Source: an uncultured Pedobacter sp. (lineage in GTDB: Bacteria > Bacteroidota > Bacteroidia > Sphingobacteriales > Sphingobacteriaceae). Taken from it: a stretch of DNA of 8,989 nucleotides. Position 1 is the first letter of the stretch; the number at the start of each line of letters is the position of its first letter. Shown here piece after piece: positions 1-5,697 of this stretch. The position numbers and the translations under genes were made by a program. The notes under the pieces were generated by a model. It was not told where the DNA came from. It worked only from the letters and a program-made list of their open reading frames with translations, and made no database searches. The stretch is taken from contig CAMLDJ010000223.1 in the NCBI GenBank assembly GCA_946478755.1, positions 1 through 8,989 of the forward strand. The letters are read 5' to 3'.

Positions 1-369
1 ATTTTTGGTGAATTCCCCTTTAATGAAGGCTTTATCCTGAACCTGCTCGGCATAATAATTAGCGCCCCTAAGGGCGCTAATATTCACTTCTAACCATCCT
101 GGCAGTGCAATGCCTCCTCCGGGATAGACCGGATAGGCCCGCCAGAAATCATTTTTACCGAGATAAAAGGACAATTTATCCGGATTCCCTCCCAGGGTTA
201 AACCGATATCCCCGTTACCCGCCAACGGCCCATCGGGTGTTTTAGCTGTGGGCACCTTTTGAGGAGCTGATGTAAAAACAGCTTTGTATTTGCCCGCATA
301 AATTTCCTGGGGGTAACATTTTTTGTTGAATGCCAGTAACATGAGGGCTGCAATCCCATACCATTTCAT
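1..369 (-). CDS. Secreted glycosidase, GH95-like/six-hairpin type (N-terminal part, cut by left window edge)
   Basis: The frame is open from an ATG at 369 to the left edge, giving 123 residues with no stop, so only the N-terminus is visible. Residues 1-21 look like a signal peptide: MKWYG, then a hydrophobic stretch to about residue 14, then NKKCYPQ. The Cys is not in a proper lipobox, so I favour a soluble periplasmic protein. Residues 48-76 contain the most informative motif: PLAGNGDIG, then LSFYLGKNDFW. This resembles the N-terminal beta-sandwich of GH95 and related (alpha/alpha)6-barrel glycosidases, which start with a GNG.lG motif followed by a N/K-D..W stretch. DUF5703-type proteins share a similar pattern and are an alternative. 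No catalytic residues fall inside the window, so the reaction is unknown. It lies 99 nt after the GH27 gene on the same strand and probably belongs to the same operon. An in-frame ATG at 426 would add 19 residues, but the signal peptide begins cleanly at 369. Confidence 0.72.
   Translation of the reverse strand, partial: MKWYGIAALMLLAFNKKCYPQEIYAGKYKAVFTSAPQKVPTAKTPDGPLAGNGDIGLTLGGNPDKLSFYLGKNDFWRAYPVYPGGGIALPGWLEVNISALRGANYYAEQVQDKAFIKGEFTKN
58..81 (-). repeat. Perfect 10-bp inverted repeat inside a coding region
   Basis: ATTAGCGCCC (58-67) and GGGCGCTAAT (72-81) are exact reverse complements separated by a 4-nt loop. In the mRNA this would be a stable GC-rich hairpin with a tetraloop. It lies in phase with the reading frame of the truncated hydrolase and encodes residues 97-104 (ISALRGAN). 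There is no T-tract on either side, so it is not a canonical terminator. It may simply be a coding coincidence. Confidence 0.6.
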
Positions 370-468
370 AGTTTCCAATTTTTTTGGTCCGCTTTTATAG
401 CTTTGAAGCACCGGATACTTATCCATTGAACAATCACTCGGTCGTACGCATGGCACATAGTTTTAACA
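370..468. other. 99-nt gap between the GH27 gene and the truncated hydrolase gene
   Basis: No terminator hairpin with a T-tract and no convincing TTTG/TAnnTTTG promoter was seen. On the minus strand it contains an in-frame ATG at 426 that would lengthen the downstream protein by 19 residues. It also contains a 30-codon ORF, 458-366 (starting MCHAYDRVIV), in another frame, whose TGA overlaps the downstream ATG. Neither has supporting evidence. The short gap favours co-transcription of both hydrolase genes. Confidence 0.5.
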
Positions 469-2082
469 TTATTTCCCAGTGATTGCTTGCGCTCTGCTGT
501 TTCCCGGAGATATTTTTATCAAACGAACGCCATGTGGATCAACATCCGAAGAAAATTCCAGATCTGATTTACCAATATCCTTTTGTCTCCACAGGTCACG
601 TATGGTTTGCTCAGCCCTCAAGCCCAGCGTCTTCCACGTAACGGTGATCTTCTCTACTTTGTTTCCCCGGTTAAACATCCCTACAGCCATTGAGCCATCT
701 TCAAGCGGCTTGGCATAAACAACCGTTTCCTCATTCTCGGCTACGACCATACCAAATTTGCCTAAGGGGTCCTGATTCACATCTATCACCTCACTGTTGG
801 TTAGCAGGCTGATCGTAAATTCATCCAGCTGGGCCATATCGCATCCGATGAGTAAGGGAGACGACAGTAAACACCACAGACTGATGTGCGTATATTGTTC
901 ATTGGCTGTTAGCCGTGTATAATGTAATTTAGGTCCCCAACCTACCATCCCTACCACCAGCATGTCTGGATCTACCCAATGTCCCGGACCCGAAAAAGGT
1001 GCCCATTTTGTTTGATTGAAACCTAACTGGCACATTCTTTCCCAGGTGTCCCTAATGTCACCTGTGGTTCTCCAGCTATTCGCCATTTTTTCCCATTGGC
1101 TTGCATCGCCATAGGGCGCACTGTTTGACAGGCTATATACCACGTCGCGGTTGTGGGAACGCAAAGCATCCATCATCTCTTTTACATGATATACATCATT
1201 CGGATTCCAGTCGTATTTTAAATAGTCCACTCCCCAATCCATCCATTGCTGTACATCCTTTTTCACAAATGAATACTTCCCGTGGTGATAGTTTATTCCG
1301 TGCTTTTCCTTTTTTTCCGGGTCAACAAAACGGAAAAACTCATTGTGTTTACCTTGCTTCACCCAGTTGTAGGTCCCATCTGCATTGTCTGAATAGGCGC
1401 CCACATGCCCTGCATATGTCCCTACCCAGGGGCCGGAATAAATTCCGATCTTGAGGCCCATCCGATGTACTTCATCCGATAGGGCTTTCATGTTGGGGAA
1501 TTTAATATTAGGCTGTACGGCATTGTATTTACCCCCACGAAGTGCCTGCCATCCGTCGTCGATATTAATATACTGCCAGCCATAATTCACCAATCCTTTT
1601 TCAACCATCGCTTTAGCTGAACTAAGCACTTTGTCCTGGCTCACTGCATCACCCCAGCAATTCCAGCTGTTCCAGCCCATAGGCGGGGTTAATGCTATTT
1701 TGTCTCCTGCCACTATACGGAACCTACGGTTTGATTCCCCTAATGCATTTTTTGCAGTTAAGGTTACCTCATATTCACCCGGTCGCATAATTTTTCCTGT
1801 TATCCGGCCGGTAGAACGGTCGACTTTTAATCCTTTTGGCAGTCTTTCTGCCCCGAACTGCATTGGACGGCGCCCCGTTGCAGGAATGGTGTACAGAAAT
1901 TCGGAACCCGGACGTACCCCGAATATTTTGGCCCCGTTTATTTTCGGGCTTTCAGCTGAAGGCGGGGTAAGGATATATTTCTTCAGCGTATCAGGCGCGG
2001 CGCTTTGTGCCTTCACCATTTCCTTATGGAGAAATAGGACTCCGAATGACAATAAGGATATTGTTATAATTTGTTTCTTCAT
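469..2082 (-). CDS. GH27 glycoside hydrolase (probable alpha-galactosidase) with N-terminal NEW1/Ig-like module
   Basis: A 537-residue secreted enzyme. Residues 1-26 are a signal peptide ending in VKAQ, with cleavage probably before Ser27. Residues about 36-125 (YILTPP, INGAKIFGVRPG, LPKGLKVD, TGRITG, GEYEVTLTAKN) match the NEW1 (He_PIG-associated) plus putative Ig-like domains that precede GH27 catalytic domains in Bacteroidota. The TIM barrel begins at TPPMGWNSWN (132-141). NIDDGW (173-178), YLKYDW with predicted nucleophile Asp291, SWRTTGD with predicted acid/base Asp342, and PGHWVDPDML (366-375) are the family signatures, so the active site looks intact. A C-terminal beta-sandwich follows from about 440. 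Segment 220-280 is longer than in typical plant or animal enzymes. GH27 enzymes are retaining and mostly cleave terminal alpha-galactose; beta-L-arabinopyranosidase, alpha-N-acetylgalactosaminidase and isomaltodextranase activities are also known in the family, so the exact substrate is uncertain. The start has no clear Shine-Dalgarno; it is chosen because the signal peptide begins there. Confidence 0.95.
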   Translation of the reverse strand: MKKQIITISLLSFGVLFLHKEMVKAQSAAPDTLKKYILTPPSAESPKINGAKIFGVRPGSEFLYTIPATGRRPMQFGAERLPKGLKVDRSTGRITGKIMRPGEYEVTLTAKNALGESNRRFRIVAGDKIALTPPMGWNSWNCWGDAVSQDKVLSSAKAMVEKGLVNYGWQYINIDDGWQALRGGKYNAVQPNIKFPNMKALSDEVHRMGLKIGIYSGPWVGTYAGHVGAYSDNADGTYNWVKQGKHNEFFRFVDPEKKEKHGINYHHGKYSFVKKDVQQWMDWGVDYLKYDWNPNDVYHVKEMMDALRSHNRDVVYSLSNSAPYGDASQWEKMANSWRTTGDIRDTWERMCQLGFNQTKWAPFSGPGHWVDPDMLVVGMVGWGPKLHYTRLTANEQYTHISLWCLLSSPLLIGCDMAQLDEFTISLLTNSEVIDVNQDPLGKFGMVVAENEETVVYAKPLEDGSMAVGMFNRGNKVEKITVTWKTLGLRAEQTIRDLWRQKDIGKSDLEFSSDVDPHGVRLIKISPGNSRAQAITGK

Positions 2083-2331
2083 TATTTTATAATAATGGAT
2101 TAAATGTCCCGTCGTTCCAGCCTTTTGTGGTCCTTCACACCCCGTTTAAATTTGTCATCAATAAGCTGAATCATAATTACAAAATAATTGAAATACTGGG
2201 TAGAATTCGTTTTTGTATGATCGCGATAGATTACATTTGGTTAGCGGGATAACCAAATGTAATCTATTTCAAAGTGCTCAGATTGGCATTTTACTAAACA
2301 CTTTTAGCATGGCGACGATAACCAAAAGATA
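2083..2331. other. Intergenic region between the GH97 and GH27 genes
   Basis: This 249-nt gap is much longer than the 10-11 nt gaps upstream in the operon. It holds the 18-bp inverted repeat (2226-2267) and an AT-rich stretch just before the GH27 start. On the minus strand a 24-codon ORF, 2174-2100 (MIQLIDDKFK...LERRDI), ends 17 nt before the GH27 ATG; I cannot show that it is translated. I found no convincing Bacteroidota promoter with TTTG and TAnnTTTG elements about 19-21 nt apart. GH27 may therefore be transcribed by read-through past the hairpin or from a promoter I do not recognise. Confidence 0.6.
2226..2267. repeat. Perfect 18-bp inverted repeat between the GH97 and GH27 genes (hairpin, possible terminator or mRNA 3' stabiliser)
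   Basis: The arms ATAGATTACATTTGGTTA (2226-2243) and its exact reverse complement (2250-2267) flank a 6-nt loop, GCGGGA on the plus strand. All 18 pairs match. The structure lies about 65 nt downstream of the GH97 stop codon and about 143 nt upstream of the GH27 start. The stem is AT-rich and neither side has the long T-run of a textbook intrinsic terminator: the minus strand continues TCGCGATC and the plus strand has only a short TTT. A role as terminator or attenuator, as a 3' stabiliser of the susC-susD-GH97 mRNA, or as an operator for a dimeric regulator are all possible. The repeat itself is seen directly; its role is inferred. Confidence 0.85.
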
Positions 2332-4212
2332 TTACTTGGTGAACTTAGCGATATACCCTCCACCAGCTACCAGGTTAAGTAATATCCGATCTTTTTTGCT
2401 GTTTACCCCATTGCTTAGCTTTAAACTTGCAGGATTTCCTTTTACATCGCTGACTTCCTGGGTTTGGAATGTGCCTTCGCCCAAAAATGATAAGGAAATA
2501 TCCAGTGTTAATGGTTTTGCACCATTGATGACGGCCAGAAACCAGGTATCTCCTTTTCTACGGGCATATGCTGCAACTTCGCCAATGGCAGAGCCCGGCA
2601 ATACAATAGTTTCGTCCCATACCGCGGGAATGCTTTTGATCATTTCCACAGCCGGGTTTTCGAGCAGGTGCTGCGGACTGGCCGCATAAGTGAGCATTGG
2701 TGCACTAAGAATAGCTGCTGTGGCTATCTGGTGTGCCCAACTGGTATTTTTGCGGCGTTCGCCAAAATGCACAGGTGTATACTCGGCGTGCCCGGCAATA
2801 AAGCGGGTGAATGGCAAAGTCACATTATGCCCTGCCCTGTCGGCCAGCTTGCTAGCCTCCATTCCTTTCACCGCCTCTCTGGTCAGCTCGTTTGGCCAGG
2901 TACGCTCCTGTCCGGTTGGTTTATTGGCACCATGAAAATCGACCATCAATTTCAATTCTGCAGTTTCCTTTAAGATGTCCTGGTACAAATCCACAACATC
3001 CTTTGCTTCATGATCAAAGAAATCAAGTTTTAAGCCCCCAATGCCAAGATCATGGCAACGTTTAAAAAAGGCATGTCTTTTGGCTTCATCCCATAAATTT
3101 TTGGAATGTTCCCAAAGCCATATCTCTACGCCTTTTTGTTTGGAATAACTGACCAGGTCTTTCAGGTCTTCATTGCTCCATTTGCGCCAGAAGCCTTCCA
3201 GGATATTGTGTTTAAAGCCCAGTTCGGCTGCCATTTTGGAAAATTCCTTCATGTTGGCCACCGTGCTTTCGCCACCATCATCGAGGTATTTCCAGACCGC
3301 AGGGCCTGGCTTTATCCATTCCGTTTTGATCCCCTTTGGGAATATATTTTTATCGGGTGGCAGACAAAGGTTGTGAACCATATCGTTGTTTACCAATGCG
3401 CTTAAATCGGAGGCAATCATCACTACCCGCCAAGGGGTGCTGATGGTACCGGTTATAGCCGCCGGCCTGGACAACTTCAGGGTGTCGGCCGGGCTGTAGC
3501 GCAGCTTGTAAGGGTAAGAAGTTGGCTGGTTTTGCGGTAACCTCAATACCATTCCCCTATTCCCGTCTGTTTGCAGGGCCATGCCACCATAATTTTTGAG
3601 ATCGGCCTCGGTAATGGCCAGGTAAAGTTTATCTTCCGGTAATTGGAAGGTTACGGAAGGGGCAGCCCATTCGCCGGCTTTTACCGTATCCATTCCCTTC
3701 TTTTCATATAGCCCTTCGTAATGCATGTAAAGATCATGGTACCAGGCTGTGCTGCCTGCAGGCAATTCAAATATAGTAGCCTCATCTACAACGCGTTGCC
3801 GATCTTCTTTTCCTGGCACTACTAAGCGGAATGCTGCACCCTCGTCAAAAACGCGGACATCCAGGACATAAGCTAAACTTCCTTTTGTAACTACAATTTT
3901 TGCCCCCTTATAATGATTACGGGCAGTTGAGTGTACCCCATACCATGGATATTGTTCATCCAGCTGGTACAGTTCGGCTTTGCCAAGAGTCACGCCCTCG
4001 GTAATACCGGTACCATCAACTGACATGCGAATGGCTGAGGGTTCGATGACTGTTTTGCCCCTACCTGAAATAGAATAGTTTAGTGTGTTGTTTTTTACGG
4101 AAAGCGTAAATGATATTTTCTGATCAGGGCTTTGAATAAGAATCTTATCCTGCGAAAATGCTTTCGCCGCTACCAATAGCAGCAGCGAAAGCAGAAGTTT
4201 TATAGGATGCAT
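2332..4212 (-). CDS. GH97 glycoside hydrolase, retaining-type (probable alpha-galactosidase)
   Basis: A 626-residue secreted enzyme. Residues 1-21 are a signal peptide (MHPIKLLLSLLLLVAAKAFSQ) without a lipobox, so it should be periplasmic. Residues about 22-290 form the GH97 N-terminal beta-sandwich (WYGVHSTARNHYKG, VRVFDEGAAFRL, FELPAGSTAWYHDLY), about 295-530 the TIM barrel, and the remainder the C-terminal beta-domain (VINGAKPLTLDI). In the barrel, VWKYLDDGG (306-314), EGFW (339-342), EIWLWEHSK (363-371), GLKLDFFDHE (393-402), MVDFHGANKPTG (423-434) and RTWPNELTREAVKGME (437-452) are family landmarks. GH97 contains inverting SusB-like alpha-glucosidases and a retaining branch whose nucleophile is an Asp absent from SusB. 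Asp397 in LKLDFF fits that nucleophile. Glu452 is the probable acid/base: the 55-residue spacing matches the Asp415/Glu470 pair I recall for the B. thetaiotaomicron retaining alpha-galactosidase. Beta-L-arabinopyranosidase is an alternative. The ATG lies 10 nt after the susD stop, so the genes are probably co-transcribed. Confidence 0.95.
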   Translation of the reverse strand: MHPIKLLLSLLLLVAAKAFSQDKILIQSPDQKISFTLSVKNNTLNYSISGRGKTVIEPSAIRMSVDGTGITEGVTLGKAELYQLDEQYPWYGVHSTARNHYKGAKIVVTKGSLAYVLDVRVFDEGAAFRLVVPGKEDRQRVVDEATIFELPAGSTAWYHDLYMHYEGLYEKKGMDTVKAGEWAAPSVTFQLPEDKLYLAITEADLKNYGGMALQTDGNRGMVLRLPQNQPTSYPYKLRYSPADTLKLSRPAAITGTISTPWRVVMIASDLSALVNNDMVHNLCLPPDKNIFPKGIKTEWIKPGPAVWKYLDDGGESTVANMKEFSKMAAELGFKHNILEGFWRKWSNEDLKDLVSYSKQKGVEIWLWEHSKNLWDEAKRHAFFKRCHDLGIGGLKLDFFDHEAKDVVDLYQDILKETAELKLMVDFHGANKPTGQERTWPNELTREAVKGMEASKLADRAGHNVTLPFTRFIAGHAEYTPVHFGERRKNTSWAHQIATAAILSAPMLTYAASPQHLLENPAVEMIKSIPAVWDETIVLPGSAIGEVAAYARRKGDTWFLAVINGAKPLTLDISLSFLGEGTFQTQEVSDVKGNPASLKLSNGVNSKKDRILLNLVAGGGYIAKFTK

Positions 4213-4222
4213 AGGATAAGCG

Positions 4223-5686
4223 TTAAAACCCGGTGTTTTGTGTCCAGATTCCCCTCATAACATCCATTTGTCCAAGTGGGATCGGGAAGAAATAAGATTT
4301 GAATTTCCGCTTCGTACCCTTAGCGTCATAGGCTACCTGAGGTATAATCTGATCGGCAATTTTCCATCTGATGAGGTCATTGTAGCGTAAGCCTTCGAAG
4401 GCGAGTTCTACCCTGCGTTCATTCCTGATGATTTCTCTGGTCAGCACAAGTTTTGCGGGCATGTTAACCCCTGGTCTGGCCCTTACATCATTTAGTGCTT
4501 TTAGTGCGCGGAGATCAGTCCCCTGACCACTTTCAAACATTGCCTCAGCGTACATGAGCAACAAATCTGCATAGCGGATCTTTACCATGTGCTGATCGCT
4601 TAAGGTTGCACCCGATGCATTATTGATAGCAGGGTTAACCCATTTTTTAAAAGCCATACCGGTATAGGGAATTTGACCTTCGGCGGTACTGCCCACTTGC
4701 TTGAATCCTCCAGGATTGTATGCCCATGGATCTCCTGCCTCAAAAATGGTCATTTTTCTGCGCGGGTCATTTGGTTCGTAAGCATTTCTGAGTTCAACTG
4801 TAGGAAATACCGACATTCTGCCCCCAATTACCTGGTCTAATGAGTGGTAATCATCGGGTGCCCTGAATTGTACTGACAACATGATTTCCTTGTTATTTAA
4901 CTGATTGCCAAAGAAGATTCCGGCATAGTTCGCCGACAGTTGGAATGGATTTGCAGGGTCACCAATTAAGGTCCAGGCGGCATCAGCTGCTTCGCCAAAA
5001 CGGTCATTATTTAGCAGCACCCTAGTTTTTAAAGCAATTGCTGTACCTTTAACCGCGTGTCCGTCAGTGTAAGCAAGCTGAGGCAAATTAGCAATGGCAT
5101 AATCCAGGTCCTTAAGGATTTGAGTAACTACATCGGCTTTTGGTGATCTTGGTGTATTCGAATAATCACCCCCAAGTTCCGCAGGCAGTAAAATGATAGG
5201 CAATGCACCATATAGCTGGGTAAGTTCGTTGTAGTAGTATGCTCTTAAGAATAAGGCTTCAGCCTTCAGCTTTTTGTTGGTAGCCTCTGCCATATTTGGC
5301 ACGCGGTCCACATTGGCGAGGAAATAATTGCAGGAGGCGATACCCTGGAATCCAAAGGTAAATGTTTTGCTGACGATCCCGGTGGTTGCAGAATTGTGAT
5401 CCCCCCGCATTACAATATCAAAAGCTTCGTAGTTAGAGGTATTTGAAGCGTTATCAGAAAGCGCTTCCCAATACAAAAAATTTCCACTCTGACTCTTTCC
5501 ATTGGAAAAAATGGGCTCTTTAAGTTTGGCATAGCAGGCAACTAAAGCCTTATTGGCTTCTCCTTCTGTTCTCCAATAATTTTCTGCATTGGGATTGGAA
5601 AGCGGATCTTTGTCGAGCGTCTTTTTACATGATGTAACAAAAACTGCCGACATCACCAATATTCCTATTTTTATGAATGTTTTCAT
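4223..5686 (-). CDS. SusD/RagB-family outer-membrane glycan-binding lipoprotein
   Basis: A 487-residue protein of normal SusD length. Residues 1-20 form a lipoprotein signal peptide with the lipobox ending FVTSC, so Cys20 is the predicted lipidation site, followed by KKTLDKDPLS as in many RagB/SusD proteins. The N-terminal SusD-like part follows: NPNAENYWRTEGEANKAL (32-49), then LKAEALFLRAYYYNELTQLYG, a helical TPR-type segment. The C-terminal RagB/SusD part shows RYADLLLMYAEA (371-382), NERRVELAFEGLRYNDLIRW (422-441) and FPIPLGQMD (467-475), the usual family ending. It should sit on the outer surface of the outer membrane as a lid on the adjacent SusC barrel and capture the glycan. It starts 11 nt after the susC stop and ends 10 nt before the GH97 gene, so the three form a tight operon. 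Family membership does not reveal the sugar bound. Confidence 0.97.
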   Translation of the reverse strand: MKTFIKIGILVMSAVFVTSCKKTLDKDPLSNPNAENYWRTEGEANKALVACYAKLKEPIFSNGKSQSGNFLYWEALSDNASNTSNYEAFDIVMRGDHNSATTGIVSKTFTFGFQGIASCNYFLANVDRVPNMAEATNKKLKAEALFLRAYYYNELTQLYGALPIILLPAELGGDYSNTPRSPKADVVTQILKDLDYAIANLPQLAYTDGHAVKGTAIALKTRVLLNNDRFGEAADAAWTLIGDPANPFQLSANYAGIFFGNQLNNKEIMLSVQFRAPDDYHSLDQVIGGRMSVFPTVELRNAYEPNDPRRKMTIFEAGDPWAYNPGGFKQVGSTAEGQIPYTGMAFKKWVNPAINNASGATLSDQHMVKIRYADLLLMYAEAMFESGQGTDLRALKALNDVRARPGVNMPAKLVLTREIIRNERRVELAFEGLRYNDLIRWKIADQIIPQVAYDAKGTKRKFKSYFFPIPLGQMDVMRGIWTQNTGF

Positions 5687-5697
5687 CGTATACGCGT

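Noticed and set aside
413..424. Short near-palindrome GGATAAGTATCC (minus strand) in the gap before the truncated hydrolase
   Set aside because: Only five paired bases per arm; such short palindromes are expected by chance.
479..718. Plus-strand ORF of 79 codons antisense to the GH27 gene, with similar plus-strand ORFs at 1101-1454 and 1631-2092
   Set aside because: They lie opposite a gene with an intact GH27 active site and clear domains. Their translations show no recognisable motif, signal peptide or coherent composition, so they are shadows.
2180..2187. Minus-strand TTATTTTG as a possible -7 promoter element for the GH27 gene
   Set aside because: It departs from TAnnTTTG at one conserved base, and I find no TTTG at the proper distance upstream. 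AT-rich intergenic DNA easily gives such matches.
2213..2689. Plus-strand ORF of 158 codons starting in the intergenic region and running antisense to the GH97 3' end; also plus-strand ORFs at 2668-2973, 2690-2935, 3106-3405 and 3173-3376
   Set aside because: Mostly antisense to the conserved GH97 sequence, with no recognisable motif. The first also begins just before and runs through the inverted repeat, which is not expected of a real gene start.
5687..5694. 8-bp palindrome CGTATACG between susC and susD
   Set aside because: Too short to support an operator or structural role, and it lies in an 11-nt gap between co-transcribed genes.
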